From an uncultured Candidatus Melainabacteria bacterium (GTDB lineage: Bacteria; Cyanobacteriota; Vampirovibrionia; Gastranaerophilales; Gastranaerophilaceae): 64,000 nucleotides of DNA. The position numbers and the translations under genes are program-made. Below are positions 39,814-47,279 of the stretch, piece by piece. Where the stretch lies: NCBI GenBank assembly GCA_949927415.1, contig CATLFB010000003.1, forward strand, positions 186,001 through 250,000, read 5' to 3'. The notes under the pieces were generated by a model, which ran no database searches, was not told the DNA's origin, and saw nothing but the letters and a program-made list of their open reading frames with translations. Numbering within the stretch: position 1 is the first letter of the stretch; every line of letters starts with the position of its first letter.

Positions 39814-40491
39814 ATGGCTGAAGCATATGTAAACTTTACCTTAACAGCACAGGGTGAAGCGATAATGGCACGTGTCATTGCAGGGTTAGATATTACTTTT
39901 AAACGTATCGCAATTGGTGATGGTTATGATTACGATACAGAAAATTTTAAAAACAAAACAGAATTGGTAAATGAAGTCAAGTCGTTAGATAACTTAACGA
40001 TGCAAATTGTTGGTGATAACCAGGTTGAACTTGCTGCCAAATTCGGGAAAACAGATATTACAAGTTCGTTTTGGTTTAGAGAACTTGGCATTTATATCAT
40101 TGACCCGGATAATCCTGAAGGTGAGATTTTATATGGCTATGGCAATATGAATGATAAATGCCAATATATAACTCCGGATATTGCAAATTACGGAGTGCTT
40201 AAGAACATTAAGGCATACGTTAAGGTTGGTAATAGCGCAAATGTAAATATTTATATTACAACTTCTCAAACCGCTACTGAAATTACATTCAAGCAGGCTG
40301 ACTGGGTTCTTGATAATGTAAGCGGACTATATTCTCTACCTTTGGGAGCAGTTCAAGAAGTTATAAAAGTATTTAAAACAACTGAAATCGGTAGAATTGA
40401 TACGGCGCTTGTCGATATTATTCATAGCGCGTCCGGAATTACGACTTTAAGATCGCTTATCGGATTTGACGGATGCGCAATTGCAATTTAA
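39814..40491 (+). CDS. Tail-collar fibre protein (gpH N-terminal type)
   Basis: ATG 39814 after TACAGGAGGGAAA; 225 residues. AYVNFTLTAQGEAIMARVIA, FKRIAIGDGYDYD and SSFWFRELGIYIIDPDNPEG are the tail-collar fibre (DUF3751-like) N-terminal domain that plugs into gpI. It ends early (GFDGCAIAI) without a long fibre shaft; the following gene gives the distal part, so the fibre is split in two genes. Confidence 0.85.
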   Translation: MAEAYVNFTLTAQGEAIMARVIAGLDITFKRIAIGDGYDYDTENFKNKTELVNEVKSLDNLTMQIVGDNQVELAAKFGKTDITSSFWFRELGIYIIDPDNPEGEILYGYGNMNDKCQYITPDIANYGVLKNIKAYVKVGNSANVNIYITTSQTATEITFKQADWVLDNVSGLYSLPLGAVQEVIKVFKTTEIGRIDTALVDIIHSASGITTLRSLIGFDGCAIAI

Positions 40492-40512
40492 AAAATGAGA
40501 AAGAGGTATAAA

Positions 40513-41019
40513 ATGACTTTAAATAATTTATTAGGTGATGAATGTCCGACAGAAATTGCTCAATTAATTAATGCAATAATTGCACAAAAAGCGACAAATT
40601 CGTTAGATAATTTAGATGCTGCAGGGCAGAAAAAATTTACTGATTTAGCGAATGCAATAACCAATGTAAACGACCTTGTAACGGCACTTCAAGCCCTGGT
40701 TAATACTAAGCTGAGTGCAGAGGCTTTGCTCGAACAAAATGGATACATCAAATTTAGTAATGGGTTGATTTTAATTTGGGGAGTAGTTCAATTGCCGGTT
40801 AACGGTGTAGCGTATGATGTTGTAATGCCAGTAAGTATCAATTTTGGAATGGCTGGTTTTTGTACACCATATTCTGCTGATATCCCTGATATAGTTATTT
40901 GTCCTTATTGTACAGGGTTTACCCGAACTTCAATAAAAATAACATACGATTATGAAACAGGGCATGCGTATAAAGGTACAGGAACAAATCTTGTTTCTTG
41001 GCTTGCAATTGCAATTTAA
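40513..41019 (+). CDS. Distal tail fibre with variable tip (expressed version)
   Basis: ATG 40513 after AAGAGGTATAAA; 168 residues. Short coil (LDAAGQKKFTDLANAITNVN), then the tip GYIKFSNGLILIWGVVQLP and the end SWLAIAI. The box FSNG-I--WG is the start of many phage fibre tips that bind receptors. The same box begins each of the downstream promoterless tips, so this is the currently expressed member of a cassette set. Confidence 0.82.
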   Translation: MTLNNLLGDECPTEIAQLINAIIAQKATNSLDNLDAAGQKKFTDLANAITNVNDLVTALQALVNTKLSAEALLEQNGYIKFSNGLILIWGVVQLPVNGVAYDVVMPVSINFGMAGFCTPYSADIPDIVICPYCTGFTRTSIKITYDYETGHAYKGTGTNLVSWLAIAI

Positions 41020-41272
41020 CTTCATTAAAATTAGTAATAAAATGATTATACAATGGGGTATTGCAAATTATTCGACTTTAGTAAGCCAAGCAGTATTCCC
41101 AATATCATTTACAAACCTGAATTATGTTGCTATAGTGACCGCTATAATAGAAGATTCAAGTAATGCTTTTACTAGGGGATTTTTATTTCAACATAAAAGT
41201 CTTACAGGTTGTTTATTTAGAGCTAGTGAAAATGGTGGCCCAGCTTCAATGTGGCTCGCGATAGGTAATTAG
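41020..41272 (+). other. Silent tail-fibre tip cassette 2
   Basis: Open frame without start or ribosome site directly behind the fibre gene. FIKISNKMIIQWGIANYSTL ... GPASMWLAIGN. It aligns with the expressed tip from IK-[FI]-SN onward and ends W-LAI-. TTAGTAAT at 41031-41038. Confidence 0.75.
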
Positions 41273-41546
41273 TAATTTAGAATCATAATTAGTAATAATA
41301 TTATAATTTTATGGGTTCATAATAGTGGGACAGAAACATATGCTACAAAACGATTAACATTTCCTATTACTTTAAATAATATATATGGCGTATGTTCAAG
41401 TGGCGGGTTGAATCCAAGTGTTTTTACATCCACCTCAAATGCAACATTACGAGTAGTTTCAACATCCGCGTATAGTAGTATAGACAATAGTAGTATTACA
41501 ATACAAAATGCAAACACGCACTACATAATCGTTATTGGTTCATAGA
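41273..41546 (+). other. Silent tail-fibre tip cassette 3
   Basis: Open frame without start: RIIISNNIIILWVHNSG, RLTFPITLNNIYGVCSSG ... THYIIVIGS. Aligns with the other tips at the SN-II--W box. TTAGTAAT occurs twice, at 41269-41276 (covering the stop of cassette 2) and 41289-41296. Confidence 0.72.
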
Positions 41547-41627
41547 TTTAGTAATGGTGTAATTTTACAGTGTGGTTATGTTAGTTGATCATGGAATTTT
41601 GGGAGCATTCTGGTTTTCGATAGCCTA
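41547..41627 (+). other. Truncated tip cassette 4
   Basis: RFSNGVILQCGYVS then a stop: only the first 14 residues of a tip remain before the inverted cassette starts. TTAGTAAT at 41549-41556. Looks like a recombination junction. Confidence 0.55.
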
Positions 41628-41846
41628 TTAATAACCAATTGCAATCCATTCTACATTAGAAGTAGCTCCCTTGCTACAAAAATTTAATTTAGTATCAGCT
41701 CTAGATACTAAAATTTGACTATTTAAACCGGATGCAACTAGCGACCATAAATGAGTCGGCATAATCGGTAAGTAATAAACAGTCCAAGTTGTGGGAACAT
41801 CTTTTATAAATCCCCACTGCAAACACATCAAATTACTAAGCAAGAT
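41628..41846 (-). other. Inverted tail-fibre tip cassette 5
   Basis: On the minus strand: ILLSNLMCLQWGFIKDVPTT ... ATSNVEWIAIGY, an intact tip in the opposite orientation. Its TTAGTAAT (complement of 41832-41839) begins the frame as in the + cassettes. Inversion with a + copy would place it behind the fibre gene. Confidence 0.78.
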
Positions 41847-41871
41847 GTATAAAGAAAGAGAGGTAAAATTT

Positions 41872-42543
41872 ATGAATTATTATTATGGACTAGTTGATGC
41901 AATTAACAACGGTTGGGGATTTGTTGAAGAAACAGATTCAAGAGTGCAGCCTGGTTTTATAAAATTAACCCGCCAAGAATGGATTAACTTATTAAATGAA
42001 CAATCCGCAGGAAACGAGATTGTATGCTTTGACGGCAAAGTTTTTACAACTCCGGAACGTGGCAGATATTACTGTGATGCTGAAGGCTGGCATAAGAAAA
42101 CCGACGAAATATATTTCAAAGAAAAAGCTGAAGCTAAACAATCGGAATTGATTAATACTACTTACAAAATAAAAGCAGATAAAGCCTATAAAGGTGTAAT
42201 TATCAACGACTCATTTATTTTTGAAACGACAAAAGAGGCAATGTCAACGACTATTGCAACTTTGGCACTCTTAGATGAAGATGATACGACTAACTGGAAA
42301 TTTTATAACATCCAAGGAGAGCCGGTTGTTCAAAAGGTTACAAAATTACAGATTGCTGCAATTGCAAAATTAGGCAGAAAAATGATTGATAAATGTTTTG
42401 AAATTGAAGGTAATTACAACGAAATTATTAAATCTGCAACAATATCAAATTTGAATAACGATGCTTGGGCCAAAAATATTATTAATAAAATGCAGAACGA
42501 AATGGACCAAGTAAATAACAAGATAGAATTAACGTTATTATAG
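41872..42543 (+). CDS. Tail fibre assembly protein-like (DUF4376-type)
   Basis: ATG 41872 after AAAGAGAGGTAAAATTT; 223 residues. N-terminal YYYGLVDAINNGWGFVEETD, central YKIKADKAYKGVIINDSFIF and the helical end AIAKLGRKMIDKCFEIEGNY resemble phage proteins with DUF4376-like C-termini that follow tail fibres and act as fibre chaperones. It sits just beyond the cassette array, as fibre-assembly genes do in Mu and P1. Confidence 0.65.
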   Translation: MNYYYGLVDAINNGWGFVEETDSRVQPGFIKLTRQEWINLLNEQSAGNEIVCFDGKVFTTPERGRYYCDAEGWHKKTDEIYFKEKAEAKQSELINTTYKIKADKAYKGVIINDSFIFETTKEAMSTTIATLALLDEDDTTNWKFYNIQGEPVVQKVTKLQIAAIAKLGRKMIDKCFEIEGNYNEIIKSATISNLNNDAWAKNIINKMQNEMDQVNNKIELTLL

Positions 42544-42556
42544 GAGGAAAGAAAGA

Positions 42557-42781
42557 ATGAAAAAAGTTTTTATAGGGTTATTGTGCTTATACGCATTATC
42601 AAACATCGCTTTTGCAGCAGAAGCTCAACAAGTCGCAAATGATAATAAAGCTCTTGTATTGATTCAAAAACAGCCGTCAAATAAAGAACAAAAGCAAAAA
42701 ATTACGAGGAATATTGCCTGTATTATCATTCAGATTAACGGAAAATCTGAAACTAAAACTAACAATAAATCCACTAAGTAA
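42557..42781 (+). CDS. Secreted small protein (74 aa)
   Basis: Signal peptide KKVFIGLLCLYALSNIAFA, with cleavage likely after AFA, then a polar periplasmic tail (Lys/Gln/Asn-rich). ATG after TAGGAGGAAAGAA. Close to the lysis genes, so a spanin-like or lysis-linked role is possible but no lipobox or coil proves it. Confidence 0.6.
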   Translation: MKKVFIGLLCLYALSNIAFAAEAQQVANDNKALVLIQKQPSNKEQKQKITRNIACIIIQINGKSETKTNNKSTK

Positions 42782-42837
42782 GTATGGATTTGAAATTATA
42801 TACAAGTTTTAAACCTTAATAGTCCAGGTGGACAATA

Positions 42838-42903
42838 ATGGCTTATATAGCAGTGGGCAAGCCACTATTCGCAGGAATATGTTCAAAGTGTCCGCTCATT
42901 TAG
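42838..42903 (+). CDS. Possible micro-ORF (21 aa)
   Basis: ATG with AGGTGG 7 bases before; YIAVGKPLFAGICSKCPL. Partly overlaps a hairpin AGTGG/CCACT. Too short to be sure of; the 42782-42952 spacer is otherwise empty. Confidence 0.25.
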   Translation: MAYIAVGKPLFAGICSKCPLI

Positions 42904-42952
42904 TTAGGTTTGAGAGGAACATTAATGTTCTTAGCAAAATATGGAGGTAGAA

Positions 42953-43498
42953 ATGGTACAAGTTCATTTTGATACTGCGATTCAAAATTTATCAGAATCA
43001 GAATTAGAAACATGGCTAGAATTTAATCATGAGAGACTTATTGGGAGTGCAATTTTTACAAAAAACAATTCTTTAACTTCCAAAATTGTCAGGTGGGCTG
43101 AAGGGTGGAGATGTAAAGAAAAAGATTTTATACCTTCTCATACAGGTTCTGTTATCGAAAAAGACGGAACTTTGTATTTGTTTGATATGAAACCTTTAAA
43201 AGCAAGTATTCAACCGCTATATGATTATCTTATTAACACAAGTGATACATATGCTCTTATATTGCGTGATTTTAAACTTGATACAAATATGTTCAGTTTA
43301 AACATTGCAGAGCATGTTGGAGAATTTTATCCATATATGTCTGCGATTCGTTCTGTTTTTACAAAACGTCAAACAAAATGGGTACGGCACTGCTCCGAGT
43401 TACATTTGAGAGAATTACAAAAACAAGGAATTCTTACAGAATTAAATCCGGAAATAACTCCGGATGAATTATATCATGCTATGAAAGGGAAAAGATAA
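42953..43498 (+). CDS. Papain-like (YiiX/NlpC-P60 type) peptidase
   Basis: ATG 42953 after TGGAGGTAGAA; 181 residues. ERLIGSAIFTKNNSLTSKIV, FIPSHTGSVIEKDGTLYLF (conserved SH-G) and WVRHCSELHLRELQKQ (Cys-Ser-Glu) follow the permuted NlpC/P60 order of YiiX-like proteins. Could cut peptidoglycan or another amide. In the lysis block before the holin-like gene. Confidence 0.65.
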   Translation: MVQVHFDTAIQNLSESELETWLEFNHERLIGSAIFTKNNSLTSKIVRWAEGWRCKEKDFIPSHTGSVIEKDGTLYLFDMKPLKASIQPLYDYLINTSDTYALILRDFKLDTNMFSLNIAEHVGEFYPYMSAIRSVFTKRQTKWVRHCSELHLRELQKQGILTELNPEITPDELYHAMKGKR

Positions 43499-43689
43499 TG
43501 ATGTCATTAAGTTCAGAACAACAATTAGAAATGTATGGAGATATCAAAGTTATAAAAAATAATTGTGCTAGATGTTTAGAGTGCCAAAAGGACCATGAGC
43601 GAAGAATTAAATCTTTGGAACGTTCATATTGGAAAATATTAGGCGGTAGCGCCGTTATTATGTGGTTAATACAAACATTTTTGAGGTAA
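43498..43689 (+). CDS. Holin-like / XhlA-type protein (63 aa)
   Basis: Soluble coil N-terminus (QQLEMYGDIKVIKNNCARCL ... ERRIKSLERSYWK) and one C-terminal membrane helix ILGGSAVIMWLIQTFL, the layout of XhlA-like phage proteins that anchor to the membrane and help the endolysin. Overlaps the peptidase stop; next gene 2 bases on. Confidence 0.6.
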   Translation: MMSLSSEQQLEMYGDIKVIKNNCARCLECQKDHERRIKSLERSYWKILGGSAVIMWLIQTFLR

Positions 43690-43691
43690 TA

Positions 43692-44153
43692 ATGGTTGAA
43701 AAGTTATATTTTACATTTTTGTCAGATTTGTTCAATTCGGATACAGCAAAAGCAAATGGTATCAAAAATACAACTAGTGATCCAAGAATACTAACTAATT
43801 TATTGAATTTAGTTTGGTATCTGCTGAATCCTTTAAGAGTACTGTTGGGGGTTCCTATAATAGTAGAATGTGCATATAGATGTCCATTATTAAATAAATT
43901 ACTTAACGGAGCTGCCACCGGTCATCCGGAAGGGTATTGTGCAGATATAAGAGTTAACGGTTGGAGCCAGGAGAAGTTATTTTATAAAATTGTCGATTTT
44001 GTACGGCAAGGAAAAATAGAGGTAGATCAGCTTATATGGGAAAAAGACAGTAATTGTGTACATGTTTCATTTCGTTTGAATAACAACCGGCATGAAATAA
44101 AGATTCGAACTAAAAACAAAAACGGAGACTATGTATATACAGTATTAAAGTAA
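43692..44153 (+). CDS. Endolysin, M15 peptidase (L,D- or D,D-endopeptidase)
   Basis: ATG 43692; 153 residues. VECAYRCPLLNKLLNGA, then H78 and D85 in ATGHPEGYCADIRVNGW and H124 in NCVHVSFRL: the zinc ligands of the M15 family (usual S--H--G-A-D; here T-GHPEGYCAD). Cuts peptide cross-links of peptidoglycan for cell lysis. Last gene before the late terminator. Confidence 0.85.
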   Translation: MVEKLYFTFLSDLFNSDTAKANGIKNTTSDPRILTNLLNLVWYLLNPLRVLLGVPIIVECAYRCPLLNKLLNGAATGHPEGYCADIRVNGWSQEKLFYKIVDFVRQGKIEVDQLIWEKDSNCVHVSFRLNNNRHEIKIRTKNKNGDYVYTVLK

Positions 44154-44199
44154 GTTTTCATAAAAACTCCTTTCATAATAAAATCTTGTATCGACAAGT

Positions 44200-44231
44200 C
44201 GGGGACTGAATAAAATCAGTCCCCGTTTTTT
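44200..44231 (+). terminator. Late operon terminator
   Basis: CGGGGACTGA / TCAGTCCCCG, 10 bp perfect, loop ATAAAA, then six T. Probable right end of phage transcription. Confidence 0.95.
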
Positions 44232-44232
44232 A

Positions 44233-44469
44233 TTAAGCAATTTTATTTCTAACCATGTTAAGTAGAAGAATATTATCAGGATTATTAAAAAGTGTTTCCA
44301 GATTTTCTTTATAGTATTGTAAAAATTTTTCGTTTGGTATAGTATTATTTTTAGTGGTAAGGGCGGGTTCGGACTTTGTCCTAGTCTCCGCCCCATTTAC
44401 ACAAATTGCCTCTACGGAGGCTTTTTTGTTAGGAACAATGCGGGTCTCGAGGGTTCTAACATTATCCAA
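44233..44469 (-). other. Repeat-like region with doubtful ORF and hairpins
   Basis: A 78-codon minus frame begins at TTG without ribosome site (KKASVEAICVNGAETRTKSE). The DNA below it is structured: GGGCGG-GTTC-GGAC / GTCC-TAGTCT-CCGCCC (44361-44393) and GCCTC/GAGGC plus six T (44408-44427), a + strand terminator. I read it as a dispersed structured repeat more than a gene. Confidence 0.35.
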
Positions 44470-44470
44470 T

Positions 44471-44975
44471 TTAAAAAGATTTCAGTAACCAAGTAATAAG
44501 GCAAGTCCAATATATAATATTAAAGATATTGGTAAAAATTGAATTTATCACATTTAGGTAATTTAATACCTTTTGAGGAAAATAAATAAAAAAATCTATC
44601 CAGTAAAAAGGATTTATTGTATTATAAATATTGCTTCTAAAGTAACCTAATGCTTCAGTAAAGTGTATATTATAAAACATTACTATTTCTGGCATTGTAT
44701 TATTAATATTAAGCAAAGGTTTAATTTTACCACTAGCATTGATATTATCAAAAGGAACTTGTAAATCTTCTTTAATGCCCACTTTCTTAAATATTTCTTT
44801 TATTTCACAGACATATCCACTATTTTGTAATCATTTGGATCAGTTTTTTTTTTCAAATTCTTTATATTTATCATACAAATATTTAGTTCGTATATACAAA
44901 TATAAATTATTTGTTAGTTTGTATAACCATATAATTAAAAATATTAATAATAATGTTTTTAACGTGATCCAATTA
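44471..44975 (-). pseudogene. Decayed two-helix membrane protein gene
   Basis: GGAGGTG (44979-44984) is followed by TLKTLLLIFLIIWLYKLTNN and KYLYDKYKEFEKK. A T10 run (44844-44853 on +) then shifts frame to TDPNDYKIVDMSV, and a second single-base loss returns it to IKEIFKKVGIKEDLQVPFDN, HFTEALGYFRSNIYNTINPF and the second membrane helix INSIFTNIFNIIYWTCLITW. Also no normal start codon. A phage-associated membrane protein broken by two compensating indels. Confidence 0.6.
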
Positions 44976-45191
44976 ACACCTCCAAATAAATTATATCATG
45001 CTCATATATGTTTTTATGTTCATCATAAGTTTGGTTTCATGTAATGTTTGTTGAACTACAAAGACACAAATATTTTCTAACTCTCTACCATTGTCCAATT
45101 TATTGAAAGGCCTTCTTATTAGTTTTCAGGAATAATGTGACTTTCGAGTGGGGAGGGGCAAACTTTACTAAATATATTTGTTAGTGACTTT

Positions 45192-46178
45192 TTAGTTGCC
45201 TTTAAGCGTTGTAAAAAATTCTTCCGCGTTTTTGCTTAATATAAAACATTCATAGCGTCTGAAACCCTTTAATCGCTTACATATATTTTTGTCAAAATCT
45301 TGTGCTGCAAAAGAGTTTAAACTTTCTTTCATCGCGTTATAAAAATCTTCTCTGTAAAGACTATCAACTTTTCTAAACAAATCTAACAAACTGCAATAAT
45401 AAAATTGAAATAATGCGTATTTATAACTTTCAAACTGGTTTCCGATTTGTATAATTTCTTTTATTTTATCCAGAATTATAAAGATATCAAATGCATTTTT
45501 CTTATAAGTTTTCGTAACAGAATTTTCGTTGCTTTTGTTGTACCAATAAAAAATTTCAAAATCTATTTTTATCGACTCTGCTGCCAGAAGTGTTTCAAAA
45601 TTGAATAATGAATCTTCAAATATCGAATTTTCAAGAAATTGAATATTGTTTTTCTCCAGAAATTTCCTGCTATATATTTTATTAGCAGCAGATGTTCCTA
45701 TACCAAAGGGATTTTTGCAATCATCAAATGTCAAGATGCTTTCATCAGATTGATAATTTTTCCAATCTTTTAATTGAAAACTTGTTTGAGGTAAGATGTT
45801 TCGGGTTTCTTCGTAGTAAAACCCCATGTTATATAACCAGATATCCACAGGCGTTTTTGAATTGGCTTTGATAAATGTTTCATATAATGTCAAATTTAAC
45901 CAGTCATCAGCATCGATATATGAAATGTATTCTCCAGTGGCTAATGAAAATCCGAAATTTCTTGCCGCAGACGCACCTGAATTTTCTATCGAGTGAACTA
46001 TAATTCTGTTATCTTTTTGTTGATAGTCATTTAAAATTTTTAAAGAATTATCTACAGAGCCGTCGTTAATGCAGATTATTTCCAGGTTTTCGTAAGTTTG
46101 CAGCAATATCGAGTCAATGCATTTTGACAAATATTTCTCGGCGTTATATACAGGTATGATTATAGAAATTTTTGTCAT
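45192..46178 (-). CDS. Family 2 glycosyltransferase
   Basis: ATG 46178 chosen (AAAGGACAGAGAAA before it); 328 residues. GT-A fold start TKISIIIPVYNAEKYLSKCI, INDGSVDNS, SGASAARNFG and the metal site SYIDADDWL. The C-terminal half is helical (LLDLFRKVDSLYREDF). Transfers a sugar from a nucleotide donor to a surface glycan. ATGA overlap with the next GT gene: one operon. Confidence 0.92.
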   Translation of the reverse strand: MTKISIIIPVYNAEKYLSKCIDSILLQTYENLEIICINDGSVDNSLKILNDYQQKDNRIIVHSIENSGASAARNFGFSLATGEYISYIDADDWLNLTLYETFIKANSKTPVDIWLYNMGFYYEETRNILPQTSFQLKDWKNYQSDESILTFDDCKNPFGIGTSAANKIYSRKFLEKNNIQFLENSIFEDSLFNFETLLAAESIKIDFEIFYWYNKSNENSVTKTYKKNAFDIFIILDKIKEIIQIGNQFESYKYALFQFYYCSLLDLFRKVDSLYREDFYNAMKESLNSFAAQDFDKNICKRLKGFRRYECFILSKNAEEFFTTLKGN

Positions 46179-47152
46179 TTTCTCTGTCCTTTGCAAAAAT
46201 CTTCAAATTCAGACAGCATTACGCACTTTACTTGATAATACTGTTCAGCATAATTATTTTGATATAACTTGTATTCATCAAAGTTAATTGTTGAAAAATA
46301 ATTTTTTAAAATTTCATAAAATTCTTTTTTTAAGTGATGCCCGATTCTGTTGTAAAGCAAAAACAAAAATGATATGTCTAAATGTAAATAAATGCCTTTG
46401 TATCTTTCATATACACAAAAATCTTTTAGAATTGAGTCTCTGATATTTAATGATTTAACAGCATCTAAATATTTTGTATCCGCGCCCGAAGTCATTATGG
46501 AATCAGGACGGTTAATTCTGTATATATAGAGCGGTAAGTTTGAAAATGCTGTTTTGTCTGCCCTGCAAAGCGCTTCAATGCTAAAAGGCGCATCCTCATA
46601 GTTCATCCCTTCAATAAATTTTATATTGTTGTTTTTTATGAAATCCGTATTATAAAGTCTGTAACATGTTGTAGTTCCGGCGTTTAGGATATCATTATTC
46701 GACAATTCGTATCTATGTAAAAGTTTATTTTCTTTTCCTGAATCTGTTATTGTTGATGAAAACGCTGAAAAAATTTTTGTTTTCATATTGTATAACAGGT
46801 AATTAAAAAATACGATATCAGTATCAAATTTAAGAGCAAGTTCAAGCGTTTTCGACGCAAGTAAGGGGCTGACATAATCATCCCCGTCCAAAAAGTGAAG
46901 ATAGTCTCCGCTAACATGTTCTAATCCCAGGTTTCGCGCGGCAGCCTGACCTTTATTTTCCTGGTTTATAACCTTAATCCGGTTGTCAAATTTTTGATAA
47001 CTTCTTAAAATTTGTTCCGTTTTATCGGTAGACCCGTCGTTTACGCATATAATTTCAATATTTTTGTAATCCTGATTAATTACAGAATCCAAACAAAATG
47101 ATATGTAATTCTCAATATTATAGCAGGGTATAATAAACGAAACTTTAGTCAT
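46175..47152 (-). CDS. Family 2 glycosyltransferase
   Basis: 325 residues. TKVSFIIPCYNIENYISFCL, CVNDGSTDKTEQILRSY, GQAAARNLGLEHVSGDYLHF and LDGDDYVSPL. Close relative of its downstream partner by layout. Divergent to the autotransporter gene from a 127-base spacer, so the two transcripts may share control; it might modify that surface protein or a capsule. Confidence 0.92.
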   Translation of the reverse strand: MTKVSFIIPCYNIENYISFCLDSVINQDYKNIEIICVNDGSTDKTEQILRSYQKFDNRIKVINQENKGQAAARNLGLEHVSGDYLHFLDGDDYVSPLLASKTLELALKFDTDIVFFNYLLYNMKTKIFSAFSSTITDSGKENKLLHRYELSNNDILNAGTTTCYRLYNTDFIKNNNIKFIEGMNYEDAPFSIEALCRADKTAFSNLPLYIYRINRPDSIMTSGADTKYLDAVKSLNIRDSILKDFCVYERYKGIYLHLDISFLFLLYNRIGHHLKKEFYEILKNYFSTINFDEYKLYQNNYAEQYYQVKCVMLSEFEDFCKGQRK

Positions 47153-47279
47153 ATTCCAACTTTATAGCATGTTTCGGGAATAGTCAAGCTGTGTTTTGCT
47201 TAACAATATTAACATATAAGAATAAAAAACAAATATATTGGGCATAATAGTTATATAGATTTTCCCCGAGGATTTTAAT

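Noticed and set aside
41317-41517. 66-codon minus ORF inside cassette 3
   Set aside because: Antisense shadow; the + frame aligns with other fibre tips.
40513-41846. Diversity-generating retroelement acting on the tail fibre
   Set aside because: No reverse transcriptase gene, no template repeat and no A-biased variable region; the variants are whole alternative tips.
44739-45044. 101-codon + ORF opposite the decayed membrane gene
   Set aside because: Phe/Tyr/Asn-rich shadow of the minus-strand gene remains; no ribosome site.
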